This document shows, in pieces, positions 22,080 to 34,140 of a stretch of DNA of 64,000 nt (position 1 is its first letter; each line of letters begins with the position of its first letter). Made by a program: the position numbers and the translations under genes. The notes beneath the pieces are model-generated. The model had not been told where the DNA came from, ran no database searches, and saw nothing but the letters and a program-made list of their open reading frames with translations. The DNA is taken from assembly GCA_008508345.1 (NCBI GenBank), contig QNGE01000896.1, positions 14,262 to 78,261 of the forward strand, in the 5' to 3' direction. The stretch is from Paragonimus westermani. Its lineage: Eukaryota > Platyhelminthes > Trematoda > Plagiorchiida > Troglotrematidae.

Positions 22080-22500
22080 CTGATTTACACCGGCTGGAAA
22101 TCTGCCGCCAGTTTCATGAGCGTATTCAACATCCGGGGTAGAGACTGGCAGCTTTTATCGGGAAACTTTGGCGCTTGTGTGTCGAGGGTTTTGCCGCCGA
22201 AACCCCAGAGGTTAAAGGACAGCGTATCCTTAAGCAAGTTCTACAGTGTACCAGAGACCCGGGCATATATCGGACTTTCCTCACTTTGTCTCCCATTTTC
22301 ACTCAGAAGGCTTTAAACCGGACGGACACGATTGAACACGACAATAAGTTTCTCGTAAGGGAACAGCAGTACCGAACTAGGGAGATAGCGCCGGTACAAC
22401 ACGGGCCACTGGTCCGCCCACAACAATTCAGTCACCAGCAGCGTTACAGACCACAGCGGACACACCGGCCAATTTATCGAACACCGCACTACTACTAATA
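22080..22500 (+). pseudogene. gag (Gypsy copy 2)
   Basis: CRQFHERIQHPG, then after a stop RLAAFIGKLWRLCVEGFA, and then (22200-22500) TPEVKGQRILKQVLQC and a long Gln/Arg/His/Pro-rich tail. This fits the capsid end and basic tail of a Gypsy gag. One frame is open for 107 codons (22175-22498). Confidence 0.6.
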
Positions 22501-22657
22501 CTGCTCAGTCTATGGAAGACGAACCTACCGGTGTGGCCATAGCCGAGGTGTCTGCCAATCGTCCTATATCTAAGTTGATATGTCCGCCCCTTTCGCTGAA
22601 AAGTAGTCATGTGCGCTCACCTACTGTTTCTGAGTTGTTGTGGTCTGCATCTTCGTT

Positions 22658-22900
22658 ATGCTCGTAGACACAGGAGCTGCGTGTTGCTTAATAAGTGAGC
22701 ACAGAGTGTCCAGGCAGGTTTTGCAAACAGCAAGACTCGGGCGTCATGTTTGTCGCTGCTAACAGTGCCGACATTGGGTCAGTCGGTTGGTTGAATGTTT
22801 CCGTTGCCCTAGGTGACGAAAAACGCGAACACCCGATGTTGGTAGTAGAAAATCTCCCCTAGGATGCCATTCTGGGAATTGCTTTCTTGACAAAACTTCA
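22658..22900 (+). pseudogene. Aspartic protease piece (Gypsy copy 2)
   Basis: MLVDTGAACCLISEHRVS at 22658 carries the DTGA active-site motif. Downstream frames are shifted; AILGIAFLTKL (about 22869) matches the second conserved protease strand in another frame. Confidence 0.75.
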
Positions 22901-23269
22901 AAGCAAGGTGAACATACCTAACGCGACGTTAGAATGTAGCACTGGGACTATCCCATTTCGTAACTCTGACCGCCAGAGCATGTGTGCTATGGCTACTTCC
23001 GTGAAACACTTACTGCCATCAAAACCTTGCTCACTGTTAACACCCCTGATGCCACAGCTGGAGGCGACCCTTGCTGAATTCCAAGACGTGTTCGCGCGGG
23101 AATAGGGCGAGACGGGGAAAACCAACCTAATACAGCACAGGATAGCTACAGGTGATGCTAGTCTAATCCGGTTGTCTCCGCGCCGTGTGCCTGTTGGTTA
23201 ACGAAAATTGAACGCTGTTAAGAAAAAGGATTCAGTCCCACTAACTGGGATCGACGACACCTTTGATGC

Positions 23270-23760
23270 TCTTACTGAGTCTACATGATTCATCACCCTC
23301 GATTTAGTTTCTGGTTACTGGCAGGCGAAACTACATCCGAACGATTGGTGCAAATCTACTTTTGCTTCTGAACTGAACGAATTTCAGACGATGCCGTTTG
23401 GACTAACTAATGCACCCGCCACCTTCCAGCGGTTGATACATATGGCACTGTGTAAGTTGTTACCCGATAAATGCCTCGTCTACCTGGTTGACATCATTGT
23501 GCACGGACGTGCTCCTGAAGAACTTTTGAGTAATGTACGATTAACCCCAGAGAAGTTTCGAGACGTTGTTTCGAAGTCAAAACTGAACAAGCGCGACTTT
23601 TTTCAACAGAAGGTCAAGTATTGGGACACATTATCTCCCCTGCCGGTGTGCGCTGTGACCCTGATAAAATCGAACGTGTACGATCCCGGCCCGTGCCCGA
23701 ATTCATGGATGATGTTCGCAGTTTCCTCGGTTTAGCTTCCTATTACTGGCGGTTCAGAGT
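23270..23760 (+). pseudogene. Reverse transcriptase (Gypsy copy 2)
   Basis: FITLDLVSGYWQAKL (about 23290) is motif A, followed by TMPFGLTNAPATFQRLI (23388). The catalytic box reads CLVYLVDIIVHGR: the first Asp of the usual Leu-Asp-Asp is Val, so this enzyme would be dead even without the frameshifts. GHIISPAGVRCDPDKIE and FLGLASYYWRF complete the domain. Confidence 0.88.
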
Positions 23761-24165
23761 GCGTTTCGCGGAAACCGCAGCTACCCTCAACTCCATCCTA
23801 AACGAAAGCACTGTTTTCGTCCGGTCAGCCACGCAGGAAGATGCCCTTAACCAGTTGCGAGAAATACTCTGTAAGGCGCTCGTTCTGACGCCTCCACTGA
23901 CGCAGGTTGTTTCATTCTAAATATTAATGCTAGCGGCACGGCAATTGGGACCGTTCTGTCTCAACGAACAAAAATTGGGTTGGAACCTGTTATTGCTTAC
24001 GCTTGCAGAAGCCTTATCAAACGGAAACGGAATTATTGCACGACGCGCAAAGAAATGCTGGCTTTGGTACACTTTGTCAGACAGTTCAGAACAGCATGCG
24101 AACGCCGATGCAATGTCACGAAAATTCTGCAAAGATCACGGAGCGTCTAGTTTGTACGGCTGACT
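23761..24165 (+). pseudogene. RNase H remnant (Gypsy copy 2)
   Basis: The connection after RT (ETAATLNSILNES, EDALNQLREILCKALVL) is readable. The RNase H itself is reduced to NGNGIIARRAKKCWLW and, shortly after, QHANADAMSRKFC. The stretch between them appears to be deleted relative to copy 1. Confidence 0.7.
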
Positions 24166-24350
24166 TCGTTTCACCTATAGCGTGACCGGATGCAAAGACG
24201 CAACAGTGGACGCAAATACAATCCGCAGACCCAGACCTACATCTAACCTAACAACGGCTGCCACAAGGCCAAGGTTGGACTGCTAAGCAAGAAGTCGCCG
24301 GAACCAGCCGGGAAACACGTTGTCTGTGGGCACTCTGGCCGAACCTGATA

Positions 24351-25110
24351 ATGCAAGAAAATGTACTATATTTCCAAGACGGTCCACCATATCTCCGACA
24401 AACTGTGGCACTCACTTCCGCGATCACGGCCGCCTTGCGCCGTTTGCTTGAAGAACTTGGTCATTCCGGCCCAAATAAGACTGAAGAGACAGCAAGACGA
24501 CGCTTCTGGTGGCCACGCATAAGACAGGACGTGGCATCATATTGTCTGGGGTGTACAGAATGTACGCAATTCAACAGCCCGAATAAACAGCCTCAGACCC
24601 CACTTCAGCTCATGACAACAGGTTTCCCGAATGAGATGATAGGAATAGATATTGTCGGGCCGTTTCACAGAGACTGCTAGAGGGAACAGCTACTGATAGT
24701 CATGGCTGACTGTTTTACCAACTGGTGTGAGGCAATTCCCATTCCACCAACAGACTCTTGGACGGTTGCTGAAACGGTGTTCAATGAATGGATTTTAAAA
24801 TGGGGCACAACGTATCAACTACATTCTGACTGGGGATCCAACATCAAGAGCGCGGTGATGCGGAAAATATGTCGTATTTTGAACATCAGTAAGTCCCACA
24901 CCACAACTTACTATCCGGAAAGGAGCGGTCTGGTTAAGCGCACCAATTGCAATTTAAAGGATTTGCTGAAAGCTTTCGTCAACCAGGAAACAACGCGTGA
25001 TTGGGATATTGCATGACCTGGATGCCTCCTAGCGTACCGGCCATCGTCCATGCGTCCACGGGCCAAAACCCTCACTTTATGGTATCGATTGACATTGGAT
25101 ACATTCATCC
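24351..25110 (+). pseudogene. Integrase (Gypsy copy 2)
   Basis: The zinc domain (LEELGHSGPNKTEETARRRF, WWPRIRQDVASYCLGCTEC) is well preserved. It is followed by NEMIGIDIVGPFHRD with the first catalytic Asp, a stop, then MADCFTNWCEAIPIPPTD and TYQLHSDWGSNI, where the second catalytic Asp is kept. SHTTTYYPERSGLVKRTN stands where the catalytic Glu region should be; the usual Glu is Lys. Inactive. Confidence 0.88.
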
Positions 25111-26639
25111 AGAGTGACCACCATGAACCCTCACTGACATCGGAACATCTCCGCCGTATGCACTTAAGCCTTGTGCGTGGTAACCAACTGGCGCGGTCAC
25201 ATCTGCAAGGAGCCTAGCTTACAATGACAGAAGGGCTCATGGGACGCAATTCCAGCCGTGAGACGAAGAGTGGTTGTACGACGCTGTACTACCCCCAAAG
25301 TTTCCGCCTGGACTCCATCGGGAGTGGAAAAGACCATAAGTCATCGGCGAAGTACCTACAGATGTAACGTATCACATCAAACAGCTGGAAGTACTTGGAT
25401 GGTCATCTGCCGAGCATTTTAACCGTCTGAAGATTACTGCAAATGGTAGCGCCGGGGACAGCGCCTCAGGAAGAGGGGAGCGTTGTAACAGTAACGACAC
25501 AAACCAAACTGTGCGCCTAGCAACATGTGCCTTTTCCCTCGCCTTCCAGGTGTTGCGTCGGCCACGTACTTGGACGAGGCGCAGGTAGCACTGACGAAAG
25601 GAGACAATGTATAATTGGAAGACGCTTGTTTTTGCGAACTTGTACACCACATAACATATTACGCTGTCGTGCTCCTGTTCTTGCATGTCTTGCTGAATAA
25701 GACTCTTGTACGAATTTGTGTGCCCTACTGGGTGGTTGTGAATACGGCTTCCGACTCACCAGTTCTGTGACTAACTCTCATACCATTCATTTCCAGCACG
25801 TGGACATTCCGTCCCGTGCCCAGTGAATTACTATCGCTCACGTGAGTTCCCAACTGTGGAGTATTACAGTGTCAGTCTGCAAGAAAGGCTCGTAGTCATT
25901 ATCAAGAAGAATTTCAACGTAAGGAGACGAACTAACGAGAAGGGAATAACCAGGGCAGGGGATGTGGTTATCAATCCTCTATTAACACAACGATCCTTAA
26001 ACACTTAACGCAAGCAACTGCTTCAACAATGACCTTAGTGTTTCTTTTCACCAATTTACGAAGCATAAACTTGCGTGTAATTCACAACAACAGATTATCT
26101 TTCGCTCCGTTCGAAGCAGGTGTGAGCGAGAAATTGGTAAATATATATCAAGATCTTGGTGGAAAGGGTTTTACCGAGGGCTGGCGCTCGCAAAACTTTA
26201 TATTCAAATGTATCCATCGACTGCGCAAGAATGTCAACTGCTCTGTTTCTGAGACTGTCCAGCAATGAAGTTTCTTCTGGTCCCCGAGTTGTTGCAGAGG
26301 TATGCAGGTATAATTACTCGGTGATCCACAAGGTTATACATCCGAAATATCGCCCCGCGCTACTTCTGTTAATGTTTGGACAATCTATTCGTGCGGTTGG
26401 CTTCTGTGCACAAAAAGTGAAAACCGCTTATGTAAGGTTAATCGTACAATATGGTTAATTTAGACGTGGTCTGCCCTAGGATCCCTTAGAAAACCGGTGC
26501 TACTTTTACAGAACCTCTTCATAAGCTAACTAACTGGACATTGAGCCGGAATTCTCTACAGCGCGTGAAAGGAAAACACGATTACAGAACTGCAGGTTGG
26601 CGCTTCCCGACTAACGATTGATCAGCTAGGATTAATAGC
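25111..26639. other. No gene recognised
   Basis: May include the decayed C-terminus of Gypsy copy 2 near 25280-25440. The rest shows only short, unrecognised frames on both strands and no LTR that I could pair. Confidence 0.35.
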
Positions 26640-26912
26640 ATGTCTTCCACATTGCTGCTGTTGAAACGCGCCATCTTGACGCGATTTCCAAGGCAAGATT
26701 TCTTTCCTTCTACTCATCGGGGTCTCCTTTTCAATCAGCCATGCCTAACGGATGTATTGCTTTTCATGAACGGCTTCAAGGAGGCAAAGTACAATGACCT
26801 CAGAAGAGATGGCATCTTACATAGTTTCCCCAAAGCTTTCAGCCGTGTCTCACATGATTCTTTCATTTATGACCTGGAGGCTAATAGCGCCTGGAAAGTG
26901 GAGCCCGGCTAA
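26640..26912 (+). mobile_element. CR1-like LINE, short RT fragment
   Basis: A 90-codon frame reads HRGLLFNQPCLTDVLLFMNG, then FPKAFSRVSHDSFIYDLE. This matches the segment of CR1-type reverse transcriptases from the Gln-His-Gly-Phe box to the catalytic Phe-Ser-Lys-Ala-Phe-Asp box; here the Asp has become Ser. Nothing else of the element is recognisable on either side. Confidence 0.65.
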
Positions 26913-27235
26913 ATAAGCTGCTTCTCTGATAGCAGCACTTCCAGAATTTTAGCTGGATGAGCAATTCTTCCCATCCAGTTGATTTACTCGGTATTCTCTG
27001 TACGTCCGTGTCCCGTCTCCCACTGACTTTTGTCTAAGTTAACGGCATTTGGGATACAATTTCCAGCAAGGTTGCGGTCTATAGTAATGCTAATCGACCC
27101 CAGTACATAATTTACTGTACTTGTCTCGAGTAAACTATTACCAAACGACTACAGTCTGTCTGTGGATAACAACATAATTCGACGTGGACTCTGAAGAACG
27201 CTCGTTCAATTTTATACACATTTCTACCAAAACGA

Positions 27236-27470
27236 TATATAGCGCTTTTGATAGAGTTATCGGTTATTTATTCGACCGTTAGGCATCCCTTACACTTCCT
27301 TGAAAAAAACGAGACTGTGATTTGCACCAACCACAAACCGTTGGCTTTCTTCTTCCGCAGTAGATATGATATTTTCTTCCTACGTAGCTCGATATCCGGA
27401 CCTTGTATCTTAGTCTTCGTCAGACATACATCACGCCTCTGGTGGCAATAAAATTTTTACCTCCGCCTTA
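27236..27470 (+). pseudogene. Gypsy copy 3, RNase H fragment
   Basis: ELSVIYSTVRHPLHFLEKNE followed by VICTNHKPLAFFF is the C-terminal half of a Gypsy RNase H (usual form: AVRHF-HFLEG, IYTDHKPL). The spacing fits. The motif type (HKPL) differs from copy 1 (HQSL), so this is a third family. Confidence 0.7.
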
Positions 27471-28499
27471 TCGCGAGTATCAGCACAGATTTTTCCGGAT
27501 CAGTTGACCTGAACGCCAGTCCTGGCTCACAATTTTCAAAGGCTTATTTTTGCGCCTGTAAACAGTAATGGGTATCGAATCGTTCGCTAACGATTCAAGT
27601 TCACACCGAGTTACGCCTAACCTGTTGATTCGGTAAATTCTTCTCAATATTCAACGACGGAGATAACCTATCGTCGTAACGGTTAATGTGAAGGCACTCG
27701 TAACAACGACACCAATTGAATTAATGTACAAAATACTGAATCACTCAACCTGAATGTGAAAATCCTCAGAAATCAAAGAAAAAATGTGCCTGTACAACAA
27801 AACGACAACCCGGCACGAACAACAGTGGTGGACGATAAAACGGGTTGAGCTCACTCAAACAAGTGTTCATTGATTTAGTCAGATCAAAACGACTGTTCAT
27901 GCATTGAGAAACGACGTGAATCATAAGTAACTCAAGGAAAAATACGGAAGAAAAATGTCTTATTTCAGCATTTATAAGTTTACAGGCCTCGGACTAAATA
28001 GGGTTGAGGGAAACAGTGAAAGCAGATGGTGTAAGAACAAAGATGAGTAATGTAATTCAATTAGGGAAGAGAGCAAAGCATAGAGCCGCCTTTCAACATC
28101 AAAGCTCAACAATCTCAAAATAACGCAACAGACCTTGACAAAGTCAACAGTGGGTTCCACGTCTCACGGATCAGCTTTTGCCGATGTCTGCTGGCACGAA
28201 CCCCTGTGAGACCTCCGTCTGACGTCAGCACGTAGTTGCTTTCACCCCTCTCCGACAGTGTGTCTGACACACCAGAAATCGTTGTGCATTTCGGCACTCA
28301 GACCATGACCAAGCCGGTTTTTGACAGGTACGCTCATTCGGGTGCGCCAAAAGGCGTTATAAACTTAGAGAGCGCTTGTTCAGCTGTCTGAAAATGGAAC
28401 CAACCATCACGTGTACGCCCAAATCGATCGATATTTCCCTAATTCATTCTAACCTTTATATACACTGATTCATAGATTTTCCGTTACAGTCTAATATAT

Positions 28500-28870
28500 C
28501 TCATTTTCTCAGGATGATCGACTGCTTGACTAAATGACCTGAAGCAACCGTATTACTCAGCGCTACCGCCGAAACATCCCCGAAGTTTATCGTCGAATGG
28601 TGGATTGCATCATATAGTTACGCCACGTATATGGCGGCGGACGATACTCTGCAGTTAGGAAGTTGATAAATCGCGGAACTACTGAATATCTTTTATTGTC
28701 ACCACCTTTGCCGTACAGCCCATAATAGAGCTGCGGATTTAATGCCTGAGTGCTTCCTTCGACAAGTAGAAGCAGCCACCAAGGCGGTTGACTTCACTCT
28801 CTGACATAAACACTGCCAGGTGTTCTTGTGGCCAACCAAATCGGAGTTCGCGTTTGCATTGCCGATCAGC
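28500..28870 (+). pseudogene. Gypsy copy 3, integrase fragment
   Basis: RMIDCLTK, a stop, PEATVLLSATAETSPKFIVE, then WWIASYSYATYMAADDTLQ and, after frame changes, RTAHNRAADLMPECFLRQVE. This follows the order of an integrase core: first Asp, second Asp and the Glu helix. It lies about 1 kb after the RNase H fragment in the same orientation, consistent with one decayed element. The intervening sequence is unreadable. Confidence 0.65.
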
Positions 28871-30370
28871 CCAACCAAAAACAACTACGCTAACTTGGGG
28901 ATTGTCATTCCTTTGTCACCGGCAACTTTGGTAAGACACTTTCTTTGATACGAGTGACACCGTCCGGGTGTGTCTTTTCCATCCGATGGACAACCGTGGG
29001 AAACATCGTGGAGTTTTGTTCCTGGCGAATTCCATTGACGTACACTTGTCTTTGTTTGCGTGTTAGGCCGGCCACGTCTCTTAGAATGTCCTTATGAACG
29101 GTATTTCATCGTGCCTCTGAGGAAGAGCGGCATATACATTACAGATAGCTTAGGCAAACGCGAAACAATACAATATAATCTCCTCAGGTTGGCTCACCAT
29201 GATTCGTCCAAAACGTCCTCTCACTGAACTTCGTCGTACGTCACCCAGCCTTCGACTATTGATGTGTTCCCTAGCACCGCGAGAGAGTCTACTGCAGAAC
29301 TTCCTCACTCTGGACTCAAAATTTATTTCACAGATTATCTCCTGGAACGGTGGTAACGTAGCGATAGTTCAAGCAATCAAAAGAAAGTTTTGTGAATATG
29401 TAGTGGTCAAAAACAGTCTTAGGCTACCCTGAGTGAATGCTGGCGTATTTCACTGAGTTCAGTAACCAAAAATGAACGAATGCAAAAGGACAGTTACGGG
29501 GTTTTTAGCAAGTTATAGGAATAAAGAGCTTGACTGACAGAAAAGGTTCAAGAGGACCACCACCACAATATTCCAACTTACCAGTATCCGGGAAACGAGG
29601 ATATTCTAAGATTACTGTGGGCGGCTGAAACGCGGCCGGTGCTGCGACGATGTTCGGAGTACAACGGAGCTAAAAATGGATGGGATCCGTGTAGTATCGC
29701 CAAGCAACTACGCCACAGGTAGAAGAGCAGAAAGACGTGCGTGCACAAAACTTTATTGTAATTGCAAGGTCATTTTTAATCAATTCGAACAACCTGCAGA
29801 GATGGTACAAAACGTTGCTGTACAATAGTGAAGCATCGTTAGTGAACACAACCGAGAAAAAAGTCTACAATTACAGCGGGATTATGCGTGCGTTCAGCCA
29901 TCTCGTTTATTGGAACCTTCTCTATCATCAAGTGATTCGATCGAACCTCAGCGGCTGAAATCTCGTCCAACGTAGACGTGACACATGGTAAAAACTCGGG
30001 GTCGAAAATCTGCAGTTCAGTGTCTGGTATCGCGTCGCAACTTTCATGAACGCCCCACCCCGAACTTTTAAACGTTTTTCAACCATCGTTCGGGCACGTC
30101 TACAGAAAAGCATCACGGTGCGAACTCGCCAAGAACTGTAGGCAGTATCGCTACTTTGCATTCGGCGTTTTAGGCTTGTTGTTTCCGCAGCGGATTGACT
30201 GAATATTGGCTGGCGCAGTTCAAATTCTGCTGCTTCCAGCATTTCGTTCCCAAACCTAGGTTGTTCTTCGAGTGCCTTTCTTGGAAGAAGCTGTGTAACG
30301 GCCTAGAGATTTCAGCAGTCTATATCCAGTACTTTATGCAGAATGGTCAAGAAATCTATAGCTACGTATG
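28871..30370. other. No gene recognised
   Basis: Frames at 29199-29432 (+) and 29928-30242 (minus, 104 codons, Arg-rich) have no family signature. Possibly the tail of Gypsy copy 3 and other old repeats. Confidence 0.35.
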
Positions 30371-30544
30371 GTACCTGGGTTATTGAGAAAGTTAACATGA
30401 TATGTGACGCAAAACTGTTCATCCTTACCTCGTGCCGTCGTGCGGCGCGACTTGGTCTCCGACCACCCTAGATATTACTCTGTGTGGATTCGGTTCATAG
30501 CGTGATATGAGACACTTTTGCATGGTCGCGTAATAAATATCCAG
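30371..30544 (+). repeat. Fold-back repeat, left arm
   Basis: Inverted partner of 31156-31370. The arms share, for example, GCGTGATATGAGACAC and GCGCGACTTG. The left arm lacks about 40 bases that are present in the right arm (around 31250-31290). Confidence 0.88.
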
Positions 30545-31155
30545 CCGTTGTCACCGCATGGTATTATGTCGTAGCGCGAAAGTCGCTTCTAAGTGTGCAA
30601 ACTACGACTTCATTTCAAACTGCCGGAAAGCAGCACACGATCTGGCTAATATCTCGACCGATTTGTTTGGCGGAGTATAGCTGAGCAGCTGTAGCGACCC
30701 CGTTAACTCTCTGCTGCCTATGCTAGAGTCCCGATTGTCAGTTGTGCGCATTTTGATACGAAACTTTGTGTGTTTGCAAACTTGTTTGAACGAGTATGGA
30801 TACCAACGGGTACATTACCGCTCATCCATCATTTCACTATACTGTCGTTTCTTGTCATTGTTCGTTCGTCTGCCGGCTTCGCGTGTCGACAATAGACCCT
30901 TAGCTTACGACTGCGTGATTCTGAACCAGTCGTCGCAGTTCGCTTGAATTTGCACCCCCATTATAATATAAGTGATAGGTTTCATCGATGTAAGAAATAT
31001 AGTGTATGTAAATGGTAACTGACGGTTATACAGCGATACGTCTTCGTGAAGATTAATTGTAACGGGCTTACCAGATTAATGTTCGATATACTGTGCTGCT
31101 TTCTTTACGTGCGCGCTAGCCAAGAAATATATAAAGCCGTCTTTGACAATAGCGA

Positions 31156-31370
31156 CTGGATATTTATTACGCGACCGTGCAAAAGTGTCTCATATCACGC
31201 TATGAACCGAACCCACAGAGGGTAATATCTAGGGTGGTCGGAGACCCGCCACCGATGAGCGAATAATCGGGAGGTGTGTGGTTTCCCAAGTCGCGCCGCA
31301 CGACAGCATGAGGTGAGAACAAACAGTTTTGCGTCACATATCATGTTAACTTTCTTAATAACCCAGGTGC
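31156..31370 (-). repeat. Fold-back repeat, right arm
   Basis: Reverse complement of 30371-30544 plus an extra 40-base block. The spacer between the arms is 611 bases and has no recognisable coding content. The arm ends do not show an obvious target-site duplication. Confidence 0.88.
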
Positions 31371-32530
31371 TACATGCTTCTGTGAGTCGCGAAGCTACTT
31401 TACACATCAAAACTTTGGAAGCTCAATTAAGTCTTCAGATCGTTACAGCACTGAAGTGCGTAAAGACCGTTTCTTGACAGATACAAGCTAATTGCACCAC
31501 ACGCCCTGAATTTCTAACGGAAGGTTTTCAATTGCTCGGATGCATCATGTACCATCTAAAAAACCGGGCCCCCAAAGCTGCTTGTTTTACTACTCCGGCT
31601 GGAGGTCTTCCAGGCTACGCACGTTATTTTGACGGTCGGAATGGATGTTGGTCTGCTGTGTGAGGCTGATGCTTGTGCTCATTTTCCTGATTATCCTGGA
31701 TTAGAGCGTGACTATGTGGCTTACCTCTCAGAAGCAAACAGGACACCGTCAATGAATATACAGGTATATCATTGCGTACGCAACTTGTGACCCGTTAGAA
31801 AATGAGCTCTTACCTCACTCAAGAAATCCAGAAAGCTCGGGAACACATCAAGTCGTCACTTGATAAGGTAAATGGTTTGTGGATCAAATCGTATCAAACT
31901 GCAGTCTGTCTTAAGCGCTGTTTTATGTAGCCACGTGGTCATGGCGTTTTGACGTAATAAATTGTAGAACCCGCCCGAGTCCATTCGGATGCCAACGGCG
32001 TGTATCAGCCGCAACAGTGTGATGAGTTGTTCATATTCAACCCATGCGCTATAGTTCAATGTATCCTGCCATAGTTCATTACGGCCATATTCTTCCTGCT
32101 CTGTTGAGTGATTTTTTAATATTCGGACGCTGAGTTTTTAAAACGCCTCTTAGGGTTTGCTGTGAAGCGGCTAACCTCAGAGTAGTGTTTTGGTCCTATT
32201 CTTTTTGGACAATTCATGTGAACCCTAAATGAACGCGATATACGCTCAACGAACGATATTGGCCAGTCACGTGGTCGTAGTTTGTGGGTGTAGCAAACTG
32301 CACAGGGCTCACCAGACCACTTGCAAGCCCACGGGCTTAATATGGGTTTTTGTCTACCGTAACAGTCTATTAGGTTGGTGACGTTTGAGTTATATGTTGC
32401 ATCCCATCATAATGCCATGTATATATTCAGCTTTAGTTCGCTCCAGTGACCTATTTTCTCTTAATCTGAAGTGCATTTTTTTGTGATCATGCATACACTT
32501 CATGTTGAAGAAGTTTTCAGGGTTTTCCGT
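31371..32530. other. No gene recognised
   Basis: Only short frames on both strands, no repeats that I could pair, and no splice-supported exons. Confidence 0.4.
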
Positions 32531-32571
32531 AAAGGAGGCAAACTGCTACGTAGCAGTCCATGTTGCCGCCT
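32531..32571. repeat. Extended palindrome with perfect 16-bp core
   Basis: ACTGCTACGTAGCAGT at 32542-32557 is a perfect inverted repeat. Outside it, AAGGAGGCAA pairs with TTGCCGCCTT, giving an imperfect palindrome of about 41 bases. Confidence 0.8.
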
Positions 32572-32920
32572 TGAGTACCACAAGATTCCTGGGTAAAGCA
32601 TTGAAAACCCAAGCCCTACTACGGACCATGTAGTTTAACCGCATTCCTCAAAGAAACCATGTAAGCCAGGCCGCCTTGAGACCTGCGCCACTATTCTACC
32701 CATGCGCCTTGTACCCCGTTTGTTTCTGGTGGCCTGGTTTCCCCGGTTGTTTTTTGGGATGTAATTCATGAGGCACCTAGCCGCCAACACTTCTAGTCCC
32801 CGCTGTCAAAGTAAGTCCCATTGTACTCTCAAGGTTGCTAATGTTTTTCTCTTCCACGCTACACGTACTTGCACACGTCAAGTTGGTTCAGTGTTGTAAG
32901 CACAGATACATTTCATCTGT

Positions 32921-33034
32921 GTTGGTAGATCCACTGTAAAAGAGGTATCACGCCCTCATACTACCAGTGGGATATATGCATATCTCACTGATAGTATTAG
33001 GATGTGATACCTCTTCGACAGTGGATCTGCCGAC
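32921..33034. repeat. 114-bp near-perfect hairpin
   Basis: Two 55-base arms (32921-32975 and 32980-33034) are inverted complements at about 46 of 55 positions with no gaps, separated by four bases around an ATATGCATAT centre. A small separate inverted repeat (CACAGAT/ATCTGTG) lies just to the left. Confidence 0.85.
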
Positions 33035-33049
33035 TTATATCCATATATA

Positions 33050-34140
33050 AATGACGTGAAAACCAAAAGAAGTGGGAAACGGGCTGCAAAATTGTTGGGG
33101 CAGAGTGCCTCTCCGTTGCCCAGACCGAAGAAGGTTGGCTTGAGGGGTCTCACCCGGAGCCTTTTGTTCAAAAGAGATGCAACCCACAAGGCAACGGGGG
33201 GAGCACGGATTTCACAGCCTGATGCACCCTGTAGGAGGTTGCGACAGAAGCAGCGCAGTTGTTCGAGGATTCACCAACAGATTTGACTTAGTACAATTGT
33301 CCAACCAGAGGGTCGAAGACTGACGGGGTCATTGGGACGCGTGTCTTCTGTTACCCAAGGCCGGTGACCAGATCGATTCATGTGCCCGTTGAACGGAGCT
33401 CAGCCACTCAAGGTACCCGGCACACCTTACGTACTCCTTGGCACTGGTGGTCATCGAGGTGATTCATACGCGTTTCTTGGGGTTTGTCCATGGTTAGTCC
33501 TGACCCTTTCTGCTACCTTGGCGTGGTGGTCAGGCTTGCGTGCTGTTTAGATCCAGAGGGCTGTGCTGACTGTGACTTCGGTCCTTGCGGGTTCAACCTT
33601 GTCAGATTGGCCGAAGGGGAGCAGCCAGACAAAAAGCAGATGCGTGTCTGTGGACTTCTATCCATTCTTTTCTTCGGCTTCGTTGGTGCTTTGTATGATG
33701 ACAGGTCTGCCTGGCTTTTCATAGTTNGGTCACTGTGACAGGCAAATCCGAATCGGATGCCGCCAACCATCCATGGTTAGTGGAGGCTTCAGATGTATGT
33801 ACGCCATACAGACAACACACCGGACGGACAACATGCTGTCGGGGATCCCATATTTTTTCGTTGGGGCATCTGAAACCCTTTGCTGGCGAGGTGGCGTACT
33901 CCACGTCGGGATACCAACAGTTTATGTGGATTTCATCGGAGACCCGGCTGCCAATCGTAAATCCACCACACCCTGGTACTACTTACTCATTGTCCGCGAC
34001 TGCTTATTCGCCGGGAGAACTCCGCTTATTTCGCAGTTGGTCCCCACAGGAGACTGTTCCCCAATCCGCAGCCTGGGAACGTGCCCGGTGGTGTTGAGCT
34101 AGCCCACCCGTTTACCCGGGTGCAAGGTGGGGCAACAGTG
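33050..34140. other. Unidentified GC-richer block with one unresolved base
   Basis: The composition is visibly richer in G and C than its surroundings. Overlapping frames are open on the plus strand at 33056-33286, 33484-33738, 33735-34097 and 33773-34102, but no domain is recognisable. The base at 33727 is N. It ends in a small palindromic segment near 34105-34135 (CACCC-TTTACCC-GGGTG). The look is that of a dispersed repeat unit, not of a host gene, but I cannot name it. Confidence 0.35.

Larger units (their letters stand above)
21960..25110 (+). mobile_element. Ty3/Gypsy retrotransposon (copy 2), decayed
   Basis: Gag, protease, RT, RNase H and integrase pieces follow each other in Gypsy order on the plus strand, 1.3 kb after copy 1 and in the same orientation. 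Its protein motifs differ clearly from copy 1, so it is a different family and not a tandem duplicate. No LTR pair was recognised at either side. Stops and frameshifts occur in every domain, more densely than in copy 1, which suggests greater age. Confidence 0.85.

Noticed and set aside
31250..31290. Hammerhead ribozyme in the fold-back arm (GATGAG-like core)
   Set aside because: The sequence has CGATGAG followed by a short pairing segment but lacks the required GAAA and the third stem. PLE- and satellite-type hammerheads were looked for elsewhere (near 2688, 45155 and 57700) without a matching core.
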